Shown piece after piece: positions 27,834 to 37,541 of a stretch of DNA of 64,000 bases (the stretch's first letter is position 1; every line of letters starts with the position of its first letter). The notes beneath the pieces are model-generated. The model was not told the origin of the DNA. It worked only from the letters and a program-made list of their open reading frames with translations, and did no database searches. The translations under genes were made by a program, and so were the position numbers. The DNA is taken from contig NZ_GL397214.1 in the NCBI RefSeq assembly GCF_000146675.1, positions 49,101 to 113,100 on the forward strand, read 5' to 3'. Source of the stretch: Hoylesella marshii DSM 16973 = JCM 13450 (GTDB taxonomy: Bacteria; Bacteroidota; Bacteroidia; Bacteroidales; Bacteroidaceae).

Positions 27834-30800
27834 ATGAATTTCAAGATGAGGACGACAGTTTTTCTCATGCTTCTGTTGCTTCTGCCGACAGTCTGCTTGC
27901 AGGTGGATGCACAAGAGGCTTATGGATGGAATCGCTACAACTCGCAGCAGCCGGAGCAAATCGGCCCATGCAAGTTTGACGTGACCAAGCCGTCGGGGTT
28001 TCAAGTTCTGCGAACCCACGACTATAGTATTCGCGCCGGCGCATTTGCGGGCAAGAAGTATTATGTGCAGACGTGTACGAAGACGGGCGATGATCCCGCT
28101 CCCTTGGCCTTTGGAGTGTACGACTTCGCTACGGGTACGTTTACGAAAGTTGCCGATGCTACCGGCGAAAAGCCCTTCTATGATATGGCGTATGACTACA
28201 AGAATGGTATTATGTATGCCTTGGGTAAGGCCGGCCGCGTGAGCACGCTGCTCAAAGTAGATCTCGGCAGTGGCACTGTGATGGAAGTGACAGAACTTGC
28301 TCAGGAGTTTGTTGCGCTCGCCGTTGACCTGCAAGGGCAAATCTATGCGGAAAATCCCTACAGCGAACTTGTGAAGCTTGCACTTGACGGCAACGAGGAG
28401 ACGCTGAACAGTTGCGACTATTCGGCCAAAAGCGATTTGCAATCTATGGGAATTGACCACAAAAGAGGTAAGCTATGGTGGGCGATCCCAACGACTCGTG
28501 AGGGCACACAGTTCCTTGATATTAACGTGAACAATGGCTACAACGACAGTAACGTTGAACTTGTCGGCGAAAAACAAATTGTCGGTCTTGATTTTCCATA
28601 CTCCACGCTCAAGGATGGTGCGCCGAGTATGGTGGAAAATTTCTCAGTAGAACCTACGAGTGCCCGAGCAATGACGGTGAACATCCGACTGAATGCTCCG
28701 CGACAGACTGTGGCAGGCGGCGCGCTCGGCGCTTGTTCGATTCATCTGCTACGCGGAGGTCGAGAGGTCTTTTCCAAAGACAATGTCGCGGCAGGTGAAC
28801 TTATTACCTTTAGCGAGACACTTACGGCTGATGATCTTTACACCTATAAAGTCTATGCTTCCAACAGTGAGGGTAATGGCGAGGAGGCGGTAAAAATGCT
28901 TTACGTGGGCGAAGATATTCCCGATGCCGTCAGCGATATTCAGCTTGAGAAGCAGCTCGATGGTAAGAGTTGCAAAATTTCTTGGACAGCACCCACCAAG
29001 GGTATCAACGGCGGCTATGTCCCCGCTCGGCTTCGCTATAAAGTTGTGCGCTTACCTGACAATGTCGTTGCGGGCGAAGACGTCGACGCAACTACGATAA
29101 TGGACAATACGATTCCTCGTCTCGCCAATTATCAATATCGCATTACTTCCATCGGGCGTCAAGAAGGCAAGTCTGCGCTGTCGTCAACTATCGTGCTCGG
29201 CACTGCGCATACTACGCCCTATTCTTGTCGTTTCACAACTGACGACCTGCCTCTCTGGACATTCATCGATCGCAATCACGATGGTATTACGTGGAAGCAA
29301 CGTATGGCGAAAGAAGGCATTTATTGCAGTTATAGTGAAAAACAAGCCGGCGACGATTGGGCTGTGTCTCGCCCCATTGCCTTAAAGGCGGGCACAAAGT
29401 ATAAGATTGTGGTTACTGCCGCAGCCGCCAATCTTGAGCTTGTTGAGAAAATGAGTATCCTCTTCGGTCAGGGCGATAGGGAAGAAGATCTTGCACAATA
29501 TAGAGAAGTCGCTGCGTTTGAGGTGTCTAATGAAGAAGGTGCGCGCGCCGACTACGTGGCTTACTATACACCTACGACTGACGGTAACGAGAACTTTGCC
29601 ATCCGAATGAACTCCGATGCTAATAAATTCCAGCTTGAGGTTTTCAGTATCCTTATCAAAGAAGCCTCGGAAGGTTCGCTTCATGGCGTGGTGAAGCACG
29701 AAGGTGCACCGCTTGCTGACGTCAAACTTTCCCTCAAAGGGACAGACTTTACCGCTACGACTAATATGCTGGGCGAATGGAATATATCCCATGTTCCTGA
29801 AGCTGATTATACACTTGAAGCTCGTAAGGAAGGCTATGCGCTGCATAGGCAGACTGTGCGCGTGTCGGCTGATGAAACCGTCGCGATAGAAATTGTCTTG
29901 AAGAAGTTGGAGAAACTTACTGTGGGTGGTCAAGTCACTTACGCCGGCGGAACGGCATTGAGTGACGCTCGCATTGTCATGACTGCCGAGAACTCCGATG
30001 CCCACTACGTGGCTTACACGAACGGTGAAGGTAAATATACGATAGAGGACGTCTATGAGGGCGATTATCAGTTTGAAACCTCTCATCTTGGTTTGCTGCC
30101 CGACCGGCAACGTGTGAAGATTAAAGCCGGTGCAACCACGCTGCCCACCATCGCGCTCAAAGACAAAGTCGTTGCCCCGCGTCTCGTCAGTGCATCGGAG
30201 CAGAGCGATGCGGCCGTCGTGGCTTGGGAAGCGCCCATCGATACCGATTCTATCTCCTATTATAAAGGAAAAGGTGTTGCCCATATTGGTGTCTTTGCTT
30301 ACACGCCTTACAGCATCGTCGGCACAGTGTTCCGTAAGGATATGGCTATCACGGCCGTCAAATGGCAGACCGACGAGTTTCGCGGGCCTCACAAGAAAGT
30401 GGACTTGGTGATATTTGCGCTCGATAGCGAGGGGAAACCTACCAACAATATTCTTTACGAGCAGGCTAATCTACTCAATACCGATAATCAGTGGTGTCGC
30501 TACGAACTGCCCGAACCGCTCGTTGTTAAAGGTGGTGCACTCGTGGCTTTCCGTTATGACGGTTATCTCAGTATGCTGGCTGATGCAGGCGAGCCCGAAG
30601 GTATCGACTTTGAGCCTAACGTTCACGTGATAAATACCGACTATCGCACCGCTGCTTTTGAGTATCTCGATCAGCACGATATGAAGAAGAATCTACTCAT
30701 CGGTATCGATTATGCGATGCTTGCTCCCGATGGCTCTAAGATTGCTACCACTGTGCAGCGGCAGACGAAATATAATGTCTATCGCAAGCTTGAACAAGGC

Positions 30801-32312
30801 GGTGAAGATTGGGAATTCCTTGCATCAACAACTACCGATGTGCGCACTTACCGTGATTCTGAATTCGCTACGCTCCCGATGGGTTATTACCGTTATGCCG
30901 TTGCCAGCGTACTCCCTACTGATAGTGAGTCTGCTAAGGCTGCGTCTGCCTGTGTAGGTAGGAATCTGATAGCCAACCTCACGTTTAAGGTGAAGGCCAA
31001 CGCCTCGTTGCCTGCCACAGTTCCGACAATCCGCTTACAAGCCGATGACGATAAAACAGAAGTCTATACCGCTACGCAAATAGACGAGACGACTTGGAAT
31101 ATTCCGCATCTGACAAAGAAAAAATACCACTTATATGCCGAGCTTGACGGCTTTGATGATCTCAGTGCCGCACTGACAATTGATGGTGAGGAAACAGAAT
31201 TTCGTCATGAGCTATATTTCAAAGAGCGACTGTTGGCTCCCTATAATCTCAAAGTGGCGCAGCAAGGTGCCGATGTCGCATTATCGTGGAACGAAGACAA
31301 CTTTATTTTCGACGACTTCGAGTCCTATGAGCCATTTACCCTTGAACCGGCTACGCCTGATAAGAACTGGATATATTGGGATATGGACAAGGCTCCGACC
31401 GTGGAGTTTGACAATATCTCTTTCAAATATATGGGTTCTCCGATGAGTTATATGGTATTTAATCCTTACGCCACTACGCCGGCGTTGGTTTACTTCGATG
31501 CCGGATCCTTACCTTATTCCGGACGGCAGTGTCTGGCCTCTTTCGGCAATCGCGGCAAGAGTAACAACGATTTCGTATTCTCGCCCGTTCTTCATTTCAC
31601 GGGAAAGGCCACCTTCCGATGTGTCGTGAAAAGTTTCACCAACGTACTTGGAGCAGCTTCCATCCGCGTCGGTTATACAAAAACGGATTATCCAAAGACA
31701 ACGGCTGATATCGTTTGGCTCAGTGAGCCCTTGACCGTTTCCGACAAGACTTGGCAAGAACTGGCCGTAGAAGTGCCCGTCGATGCTCGGCGTATGGTGT
31801 TGGTAAATGAAACGCCGCGCGGCTTCTTCCTGATGGTAGACAATCTGTTTGTGGGAGAAGAATGCCCCTATGCTGATGGGAAGATCAAAAAGCCCTTGGT
31901 TGATCGTGCGACGTATGAGGTGATGATAGATGGCCGGTTGGCTGCTAACATTGACCAATCGGCAAAGCGGGTTCTGCTAACGGAGCTTTCTGCCGGGGAA
32001 CACACGGCAGAAGTCGCGGCGGTTTATCAATCCGGGCGGTCAGAAGTGAAACGTATCACGTTTGACGTGCAAGGCGGTACGAGCATTGACAAAGCAATTG
32101 CCGCTCCCGACTTCTCGGCACATTTCTCTGCCGATGGCCGTTTGCTTACCGGTTCTGCGGTGGATCGTTGGGAAATCTATGATACCGGTGGTCGTTTTGT
32201 TTTGAAGGGCATGGCCCACAATACTGATGTTTCAATGCTTTCTGCCGCTTACTATGTGGTGCGGCTGCATAATATGACCCGCACAAAGAGTCTGAAGTTA
32301 ATCAAGAGATAA
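27834..32312 (+). CDS. Large multidomain secreted protein with T9SS sorting domain
   Basis: 1492 residues with a signal peptide (FLMLLLLLPTVCLQVDAQ). Domains in order: a propeller-like region to about 260; fibronectin-III-like segments at about 265-450; a choice-of-anchor-J-like domain at about 465-615; two carboxypeptidase-regulatory-like beta-sandwiches at about 620-695 and 697-785 (LHGVVKHEGAPLADVKLSLK, GGQVTYAGGTALSDARIVM); further FN3-like text; a second anchor-J-like domain at about 1155-1340 (FDDFESYEPF, VDNLFVGEE). The end (WEIYDTGGRFVLKG, YYVVRLHN, SLKLIKR) fits a type A T9SS sorting domain. It is probably exported and surface-attached or released by the T9SS to which PorZ belongs. 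No catalytic motif seen. Own promoter and terminator, so monocistronic. Confidence 0.82.
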   Translation: MNFKMRTTVFLMLLLLLPTVCLQVDAQEAYGWNRYNSQQPEQIGPCKFDVTKPSGFQVLRTHDYSIRAGAFAGKKYYVQTCTKTGDDPAPLAFGVYDFATGTFTKVADATGEKPFYDMAYDYKNGIMYALGKAGRVSTLLKVDLGSGTVMEVTELAQEFVALAVDLQGQIYAENPYSELVKLALDGNEETLNSCDYSAKSDLQSMGIDHKRGKLWWAIPTTREGTQFLDINVNNGYNDSNVELVGEKQIVGLDFPYSTLKDGAPSMVENFSVEPTSARAMTVNIRLNAPRQTVAGGALGACSIHLLRGGREVFSKDNVAAGELITFSETLTADDLYTYKVYASNSEGNGEEAVKMLYVGEDIPDAVSDIQLEKQLDGKSCKISWTAPTKGINGGYVPARLRYKVVRLPDNVVAGEDVDATTIMDNTIPRLANYQYRITSIGRQEGKSALSSTIVLGTAHTTPYSCRFTTDDLPLWTFIDRNHDGITWKQRMAKEGIYCSYSEKQAGDDWAVSRPIALKAGTKYKIVVTAAAANLELVEKMSILFGQGDREEDLAQYREVAAFEVSNEEGARADYVAYYTPTTDGNENFAIRMNSDANKFQLEVFSILIKEASEGSLHGVVKHEGAPLADVKLSLKGTDFTATTNMLGEWNISHVPEADYTLEARKEGYALHRQTVRVSADETVAIEIVLKKLEKLTVGGQVTYAGGTALSDARIVMTAENSDAHYVAYTNGEGKYTIEDVYEGDYQFETSHLGLLPDRQRVKIKAGATTLPTIALKDKVVAPRLVSASEQSDAAVVAWEAPIDTDSISYYKGKGVAHIGVFAYTPYSIVGTVFRKDMAITAVKWQTDEFRGPHKKVDLVIFALDSEGKPTNNILYEQANLLNTDNQWCRYELPEPLVVKGGALVAFRYDGYLSMLADAGEPEGIDFEPNVHVINTDYRTAAFEYLDQHDMKKNLLIGIDYAMLAPDGSKIATTVQRQTKYNVYRKLEQGGEDWEFLASTTTDVRTYRDSEFATLPMGYYRYAVASVLPTDSESAKAASACVGRNLIANLTFKVKANASLPATVPTIRLQADDDKTEVYTATQIDETTWNIPHLTKKKYHLYAELDGFDDLSAALTIDGEETEFRHELYFKERLLAPYNLKVAQQGADVALSWNEDNFIFDDFESYEPFTLEPATPDKNWIYWDMDKAPTVEFDNISFKYMGSPMSYMVFNPYATTPALVYFDAGSLPYSGRQCLASFGNRGKSNNDFVFSPVLHFTGKATFRCVVKSFTNVLGAASIRVGYTKTDYPKTTADIVWLSEPLTVSDKTWQELAVEVPVDARRMVLVNETPRGFFLMVDNLFVGEECPYADGKIKKPLVDRATYEVMIDGRLAANIDQSAKRVLLTELSAGEHTAEVAAVYQSGRSEVKRITFDVQGGTSIDKAIAAPDFSAHFSADGRLLTGSAVDRWEIYDTGGRFVLKGMAHNTDVSMLSAAYYVVRLHNMTRTKSLKLIKR

Positions 32313-32341
32313 CCGAAGCAGAGTTACCTCTGAATTCATGT

Positions 32342-32385
32342 AATACGGGGTAGGAGTCCGGCAGGATTCCTACCCCGTATTCATC
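32342..32385 (+). terminator. Terminator of large secreted gene
   Basis: AATACGGGGTAGGA and TCCTACCCCGTATT form a perfect 14-bp stem over a 12-nt loop, 30 nt after the stop codon. The T-run is short. Confidence 0.75.
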
Positions 32386-32443
32386 CGTATTGCAGTATTG
32401 CGCAAAGCATTAAAAGTTGTTGAAGAATAGGCGTTCTGTCCAA

Positions 32444-32690
32444 TCCCAACTTGGGATTCGATTTTTCACGCGTGTTTTGTGCCGTCCCAACTTGGGATTT
32501 GATTTTTCACGGGTGTTTTGCGCCGTCCCAACTTGGGATTTGATTTTTCACGCGTGTTTTGCGCCATCCCAACTTGGGATTCGATTTTTCACGGGTGTTT
32601 TACGCCGTCCCAACTTGGGATTCGATTTTTCACGCGTGTTTTGCCCAGTCCCAACTTGGGATTTGATTTTCATACACGAGTTTGGAATAG
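32444..32690. repeat. Tandem array, 41-bp period, six units (family D)
   Basis: TCCCAACTTGGGA, a 13-nt palindrome of 6-bp arms around one base, starts at 32444, 32485, 32526, 32567, 32608 and 32649, exactly 41 bp each. Units also hold CACGCGTG or CACGGGTG. The array reads through as an ORF in two frames because 41 bp units shift frame; these ORFs are artefacts. No similarity to family A beyond the period. Confidence 0.95.
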
Positions 32691-32821
32691 GTTATCGGAC
32701 TGTAAGCCTCTTTGGGGCGATTGGATAAGAATCTCTTATCCCGAATTCGCATATTCTTATACAAAGGGTGGTTTTCTTTGTCAAAATGCGAACATTATTT
32801 CCGTATCTCTCGATTTTTTAT

Positions 32822-32830
32822 TTCCTTTGC
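32822..32830 (+). promoter_or_regulatory. Minus-7-like box at start of the ThiD-like/AraC gene
   Basis: TTCCTTTGC (one mismatch to TAnnTTTG) ends 8 nt before the ATG at 32839, so the transcript would have a leader of only a few nucleotides. The acpP promoter has the same variant box. Confidence 0.5.
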
Positions 32831-32838
32831 ATCCGTAA

Positions 32839-33963
32839 ATGAAAGCCATTGCAGTGAACGATACGAGCATACGACCTATATTAACCATTACCGGTTCCGA
32901 TGGAACAGGAGGTGCGGGCGTGCAAGCCGATATCCGCATGATAGCATCATTGGGTGGGTATGCCGTGTCGGCCATCACATCGGTCACGGTGCAGAACACA
33001 TTGGGCATCCAGCAGTTCTTCGACTTGCCTGCCGACATCGTGGAGGGGCAGATAGAGGCCATCGTGAACGACGTGCAACCGTGTATGGTAAAAATCGGCA
33101 TGGTCAGACAGGCCGATGTATTGCGCACTGTGACCGATGCCATGAAACGGTATGCAATAGGAAGCGTGATATGCGACCCCGTCATCCGTTCGAGCAACGG
33201 CGAAGTACTGATGACCGATGAGGTGGTGGAGGAGATGAAAATGCTGCTGCTGCCGTTATGCTCACTCGTCGTCATGAAGCGCGAAGATGCCGAATACATG
33301 TTGCACTGCACTATCGAAACGAACGACGACCTGCTCTGTGCCGCCCGAGAGATTTTAGCCTGCGGATGCGGTGCGGTGTTGCTGCAAGGCGGGCAGGGAT
33401 TGTCGGGTTTGCAAACAGACGTTCTCATAACGGCGGACGACAGTCAACCCCACTATTTCTCATCGGCCGACAGCACCGCAGAACCTTGGCAAGCGCACGG
33501 ACAAAGCGGTCATCTATCATCGGCCGTCGCCACCTTTATGAGTCAGGGACAGAGCGTGACGGAAGCTGTAACGCATGCCCGCACATACATCAACCAGCTG
33601 CCTGTGTTCTCGTCGGGGTTGGTGGGACGTAGCAGCGAACTTTATAACGACTTCATCAACGAGGTAGCAACACACCACAAGACCAACAGCGACGTGCGCT
33701 ACTATGCCGACCGGCTCAACGTGAGCAGCCGCTATCTGGCGCAGGTGTCGAAGCGTATTGCAGGGAAGTCGCCCAAGAGCATCATCGATGAATACCTGAT
33801 GCAGGAAATAGAGCTGCTGCTGACTTCTACCGACAAGACCGTGCAGGAGATTGCCTATGAGTGCGGATTCCGTTCGCAGGCACATTTCTCTAAATTCTTC
33901 CGCAAAATGAAGGACTGCACGCCCAGTGAATATAGAAAAAATGTCAAACCAAAACAATCATAA
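32839..33963 (+). CDS. ThiD/PdxK-like kinase-fold domain fused to AraC-type regulator
   Basis: 374 residues. Residues about 12-255 have the ribokinase-fold HMP/pyridoxine kinase pattern ([37 protein letters not shown]). Residues about 283-366 are two AraC helix-turn-helix motifs ([41 protein letters not shown]). The kinase active-site loop, HGTGCxLSSA in ThiD, reads [10 protein letters not shown] at 220-229: the catalytic Cys and the anion-hole Gly are replaced. The usual TPN segment is VMKRED. So the domain is more likely a ligand sensor than an enzyme. pdxS follows 4 nt after its stop, so it probably senses a B6 vitamer or pyrimidine and controls pdxST. Databases would probably label it a bifunctional kinase. 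Weak kinase activity cannot be excluded. Confidence 0.85.
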   Translation: MKAIAVNDTSIRPILTITGSDGTGGAGVQADIRMIASLGGYAVSAITSVTVQNTLGIQQFFDLPADIVEGQIEAIVNDVQPCMVKIGMVRQADVLRTVTDAMKRYAIGSVICDPVIRSSNGEVLMTDEVVEEMKMLLLPLCSLVVMKREDAEYMLHCTIETNDDLLCAAREILACGCGAVLLQGGQGLSGLQTDVLITADDSQPHYFSSADSTAEPWQAHGQSGHLSSAVATFMSQGQSVTEAVTHARTYINQLPVFSSGLVGRSSELYNDFINEVATHHKTNSDVRYYADRLNVSSRYLAQVSKRIAGKSPKSIIDEYLMQEIELLLTSTDKTVQEIAYECGFRSQAHFSKFFRKMKDCTPSEYRKNVKPKQS

Positions 33964-33967
33964 AAAA

Positions 33968-34843
33968 ATGAAAGAGAACAGACAAACATTGAACAGAAAT
34001 CTCGCCCAGATGTTGAAGGGCGGAGTTATCATGGACGTAACCACGCCCGAACAGGCACGTGTGGCCGAGGCTGCCGGCGCTTGCGCAGTCATGGCTTTGG
34101 AGCGTATTCCCGCAGACATCAGAGCCGCCGGCGGCGTGTCTCGCATGAGCGACCCCAAGATGATTAAAGGCATTCAGGCGGCTGTGAGCATCCCCGTGAT
34201 GGCGAAGTGCCGCATCGGTCATTTTGCCGAGGCACAGATTCTGCAAGCCATCGAAATCGACTATATCGACGAGAGCGAGGTGCTTTCTCCGGCCGACGAC
34301 GTGTACCACATCGATAAAAACAAGTTCGACGTGCCTTTCGTATGCGGTGCGAAGAACCTGAGCGAAGCGCTCCGCCGCATTGCCGAGGGTGCCACGATGA
34401 TTCGCACGAAGGGCGAGCCCGGAACGGGCGACGTGGTGCAGGCCGTGCGCCACATGCGCATGATGCAGAGCGAGATGAGACGGCTCGTGTCGATGTCGGA
34501 AGATGAACTCTACGACGCAGCCAAATTGATGCAGGCTCCGCTCGACCTCGTGATGTACGTGCATAAGCATGGCAAGTTGCCCGTAGTGAACTTCGCTGCA
34601 GGTGGCGTGGCCACTCCCGCCGATGCCGCGCTGATGATGCAGCTTGGTGCAGAAGGTGTGTTCGTGGGGTCGGGCATTTTCAAATCGGGCGACCCCGAGA
34701 AGCGCGCACAGGCCATCGTACAGGCTGTAACCAATTTCAACGATGCCAAGAAGCTGGCCGAACTCTCCGAAGATCTCGGCGAAGCCATGGTAGGCATCAA
34801 CGAGCAGGAGATATCGCTGCTTATGGCAGAGAGAGGAAAATAG
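33968..34843 (+). CDS. pdxS: Pyridoxal 5-phosphate synthase subunit PdxS
   Basis: 291 residues from the ATG at 33968, 4 nt after the regulator stop; an earlier in-frame Met at 33941 lies inside that gene. TIM-barrel synthase making PLP from ribose-5-phosphate, glyceraldehyde-3-phosphate and ammonia. Active-site lysines are in [11 protein letters not shown] and [40 protein letters not shown] binds phosphate. Ammonia comes from PdxT, encoded 4 nt downstream. Confidence 0.97.
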   Translation: MKENRQTLNRNLAQMLKGGVIMDVTTPEQARVAEAAGACAVMALERIPADIRAAGGVSRMSDPKMIKGIQAAVSIPVMAKCRIGHFAEAQILQAIEIDYIDESEVLSPADDVYHIDKNKFDVPFVCGAKNLSEALRRIAEGATMIRTKGEPGTGDVVQAVRHMRMMQSEMRRLVSMSEDELYDAAKLMQAPLDLVMYVHKHGKLPVVNFAAGGVATPADAALMMQLGAEGVFVGSGIFKSGDPEKRAQAIVQAVTNFNDAKKLAELSEDLGEAMVGINEQEISLLMAERGK

Positions 34844-34847
34844 GCCG

Positions 34848-35417
34848 ATGAAGATTGCAGTATTAGCTCTGCAAGGAGCTTTTCTGGAGCATGAGCGCAT
34901 GCTCGAACGATTGGGTGCCGAATGGTTTGAGATACGTCAGAAGGCCGATTGGGAACAGCCCAAAGACGGACTGATTATCCCGGGCGGCGAAAGCACCACG
35001 ATGCTGAAACTGTTGCACGACCTCGACCTCTTCGACGACATACGCGCGGCCATCGCCGGCGGTCTTCCCGTGTTCGGCACTTGTGCCGGTCTCATCCTGC
35101 TCGCTAAGAGCGTGGCGGGCGATGACATCGAACGTCTCGGAACGATGGACATGGAGGTGTGTCGCAATGCCTATGGACGTCAGCTCGGCAGTTTCTACAC
35201 CGAGGCTCCGATGAAGGGAGTGGGCGAGCAAGTGCCGATGACGTTTATCCGTGCCCCCTATATCAATAGGGTAGGCGAGGGCGTGGAGGTGCTCGCCGAG
35301 GTAGACGGGCACATCGTTGCCGCGCGGCAAGATCATCAGTTTGTCACCTCATTTCATCCCGAACTCAACAACGATACAGCCGTTCACGCTTATTTCCTGC
35401 GGATGATTAGAGAATAA
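34848..35417 (+). CDS. pdxT: Pyridoxal 5-phosphate synthase glutaminase subunit PdxT
   Basis: 189 residues. Class I glutaminase supplying ammonia to PdxS. The triad is Cys in [12 protein letters not shown] plus His and Glu in [19 protein letters not shown] is the PdxT-specific glutamine-binding motif. Last gene of the regulator-pdxS-pdxT operon. Confidence 0.97.
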   Translation: MKIAVLALQGAFLEHERMLERLGAEWFEIRQKADWEQPKDGLIIPGGESTTMLKLLHDLDLFDDIRAAIAGGLPVFGTCAGLILLAKSVAGDDIERLGTMDMEVCRNAYGRQLGSFYTEAPMKGVGEQVPMTFIRAPYINRVGEGVEVLAEVDGHIVAARQDHQFVTSFHPELNNDTAVHAYFLRMIRE

Positions 35418-35440
35418 TCTCTCCGCAGAGACACAATAGA

Positions 35441-35480
35441 AGAAGTCGCTTTCACTCGTTTGAAGGCGGCTTCTTTCGTT
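35441..35480 (+). terminator. Terminator of pdxST operon
   Basis: AGAAGTCGCTTTC pairs with GAAGGCGGCTTCT (13 bp with two G-U pairs) over an 8-nt loop, followed by TTCGTTTTCG. Confidence 0.7.
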
Positions 35481-35485
35481 TTCGT

Positions 35486-35600
35486 AGTCCAAGAATAATT
35501 TATTCCGACGTTGCGGCAGGTGCTTTAGTCCAAGAATAATTTATTCCGGCATTGCGGCAGGTGCTTTAGTCCAAGAATAATTTATTCCGGCATTACGCTC
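35486..35600. repeat. Tandem array, 41-bp period, three units (family E)
   Basis: AGTCCAAGAATAATTTATTC starts at 35486, 35527 and 35568, exactly 41 bp apart. Each unit holds GAATAATTTATTC, 6-bp arms around one base, the same geometry as the palindrome of family D but unrelated in sequence. It lies between the converging ends of pdxT and rng. Confidence 0.93.
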
Positions 35601-35607
35601 AATCAAA

Positions 35608-35640
35608 TAAAAAGAGGGAACCGCACTGGCTCCCTCCTTT
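35608..35640 (-). terminator. Terminator of rng
   Basis: On the minus strand GAGGGAGCC pairs with GGTTCCCTC over a 5-nt loop, followed by TTTTTATTTG, just after the rng stop codon. Confidence 0.85.
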
Positions 35641-37214
35641 TATTTGGTTTCTATCTCCTCTTTCATGTCGATAAACTCTTTCTTGCTGTCGTAGAATTCG
35701 TATTGCAAGAATGCAAGTTTCTGCGAGGGGATGATGTGCACGCCCCATCCGTACCGCAGTTGCCACTTCCGTTTCAGGCTTACAATGCCCTGATTGATGT
35801 AAGCGGCCACGTAGGGATGTACGTGCAGATAGAATTTCGTGATTCCAATCTTGTTTACAAGGTGGTCAATTTTTCCTTCCAGCTGGTCGGTGAAGAGGAA
35901 GCTGGATTTGATTTTTCCCTTGCCGAAGCAAGTGGGGCAGGTTTCGTCCACGTTTACATCCATGGCCGGACGCACGCGCTGACGGGTGATTTGCATGAGA
36001 CCGAATTTACTCAACGGGAGAATGTTGTGCCGGGCTCGGTCTTTCTGCATGTTCTTACACATGCGCTCGTAGAGCAATTGACGGTCTTCGGCCACATTCA
36101 TGTCGATGAAGTCTACCACGATGATGCCGCCCATGTCGCGCAAGCGGAGTTGGCGGGCTAATTCGTCGGCAGCTCCGAGGTTTACCTCAAGTGCGTTGGC
36201 CTCTTGTCCGTTTTCCGAGCGCGTTCTGTTGCCGCTGTTCACATCTACCACATGCAGTGCTTCGGTGTGCTCAATAATCAGGTAAGCTCCGTGCTTGTAG
36301 TTGACGGCCTTACCGAACCCCGATTTAATTTGCTTGGTGATGTTGAAGTTGTCGAAAATGGGTACGTTTCCCGTGTATTGCTTTACGATGGCGGCTTTTT
36401 CAGGTGCAATGAGCGTGACGTACTGTTTCACTTCGTTGAACACCTCTTCGTTGTTGATGTAGATGTTCTCGTAGGTAGGGTCGAAGAGGTCTCTTAACAT
36501 GGCGACGGCGCGACCTGTCTCCTCGAAGATGAGTTGCGGTCTCTTTTGCGTCTTCTGCACTTTGGCAATGGCATCGTCCCAACGTTTGAGGAGCACCTTA
36601 AGTTCGGTGTCGAGTTCGGCTACTCGTCTGCCCTCTGCTACGGTGCGCACGATGATGCCGAAGTTTTTGGGCTTGATGCTGTGGATGAGTTGCTTAAGGC
36701 GCGCACGCTCTTCACCGCTCTTGATTTTCGAGGATACCGAAACTTTATCATTGAAAGGGATGAGCACCAAATATCGCCCGGCAAAGGAAAGCTCGCACGT
36801 CAGTCGAGGGCCTTTTGTTGAGATAGGCTCTTTCACGACTTGCACCAGCACTTCCTGCCCTATGGTGAGTGTCTGTGTCACGCTACCGTCTTTCTTTAAA
36901 TCAGGCAGACGTGTAGCTTTGGAAAATGGATAAAGTTTCTTGCGGTCAGCCTCAACCTGTTTGAGATACTTGCCGTAAGAATTGAATTGACCACCTAAGT
37001 CAAGATAATGTAGAAAGGCATCACGTTCATAACCTACATCTACGAACGAGGCATTCAGCCCGGGCATCAGTTTTTTTACCTTTGCCACGTAGATGTTTCC
37101 TACAGAGAATGACGCAGAACGAGGTTCATTCTGATACTCTACCAGTCGTTTGTCTTCCAGCAGGGCGATAGAAATCTCCTTGTCTCTGACATCAATTACT
37201 ACTTCGCTGGTCAT
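35640..37214 (-). CDS. rng: Ribonuclease E/G family endoribonuclease
   Basis: 524 residues, the length of RNase G rather than RNase E. It has an N-terminal S1-type RNA-binding domain (residues about 38-130, SVGNIYVAKVKKLMPGLNASFVDVG). The catalytic metal-binding Asp residues are in VVDVNSGNRT and IIVVDFIDM, and the zinc-link motif is CPTCFGKGK. It processes rRNA and mRNA. It lies downstream of HU and the mS38-like gene on the same strand. Confidence 0.95.
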   Translation of the reverse strand: MTSEVVIDVRDKEISIALLEDKRLVEYQNEPRSASFSVGNIYVAKVKKLMPGLNASFVDVGYERDAFLHYLDLGGQFNSYGKYLKQVEADRKKLYPFSKATRLPDLKKDGSVTQTLTIGQEVLVQVVKEPISTKGPRLTCELSFAGRYLVLIPFNDKVSVSSKIKSGEERARLKQLIHSIKPKNFGIIVRTVAEGRRVAELDTELKVLLKRWDDAIAKVQKTQKRPQLIFEETGRAVAMLRDLFDPTYENIYINNEEVFNEVKQYVTLIAPEKAAIVKQYTGNVPIFDNFNITKQIKSGFGKAVNYKHGAYLIIEHTEALHVVDVNSGNRTRSENGQEANALEVNLGAADELARQLRLRDMGGIIVVDFIDMNVAEDRQLLYERMCKNMQKDRARHNILPLSKFGLMQITRQRVRPAMDVNVDETCPTCFGKGKIKSSFLFTDQLEGKIDHLVNKIGITKFYLHVHPYVAAYINQGIVSLKRKWQLRYGWGVHIIPSQKLAFLQYEFYDSKKEFIDMKEEIETK

Positions 37215-37325
37215 TTCTCACATTATTGTTACTTAGTGTTTAATAAAAAAGGGCATGCCAATGATGTCTTTATAAACCATTTTGGCAAACCCCGCAGTCC
37301 GAATAGACTGGTAAGCAAGCAGCCT

Positions 37326-37415
37326 TTACTTGCTCTTATGTCTATTCTTTCTCAGTCTTTTTTTACGCTTGTGCGTAGCCATCTTGTGGCCTTTTTTCTT
37401 TTTCCCGCTTGGCAT
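37326..37415 (-). CDS. Small basic ribosome-associated protein, mS38 (AURKAIP1/COX24)-like
   Basis: 29 residues, ATG 37415 to TAA, too short for most gene finders. It begins MPSGKKKKGHKMATHKRKK and continues as almost only Lys, Arg, His and Asn. The KMxxHKRKKRxRKNRHK pattern is that of the AURKAIP1/COX24 domain of mitochondrial mS38 and of actinobacterial bS22; nearly identical tiny proteins are known across Bacteroidetes. It probably binds the small ribosomal subunit. It sits between HU and rng on the same strand, 126 nt after HU. Confidence 0.8.
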   Translation of the reverse strand: MPSGKKKKGHKMATHKRKKRLRKNRHKSK

Positions 37416-37541
37416 AGCTTAAATTTTAATAGTGTTTATGATAATGTTTGTATTCTTTTATATTCTGTTTTGATGGATTTCCTGCTTTCACGCATCGGGG
37501 CTGTGCATGACTGCTCCGCACAGAAAAAGTATTGAAACGTG

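Noticed and set aside
29382-30392. 336-codon ORF antisense to the large secreted gene
   Set aside because: Same explanation; the plus-strand protein has signal peptide, domains and a sorting domain.
32417-32838. Repeat-rich ORFs encoding serial NLGFDFSRVF text
   Set aside because: They are two frames of the 41-bp DNA repeat; 41 is not a multiple of three, and no start context or homology supports a protein.
33944-34900. 318-codon ORF antisense to pdxS
   Set aside because: pdxS is certain from its catalytic lysines; the antisense frame is His-rich shadow sequence.
37236-37535. 99-codon plus-strand ORF opposite the mS38-like gene
   Set aside because: No homology or signal; the minus strand holds a recognisable conserved tiny gene.
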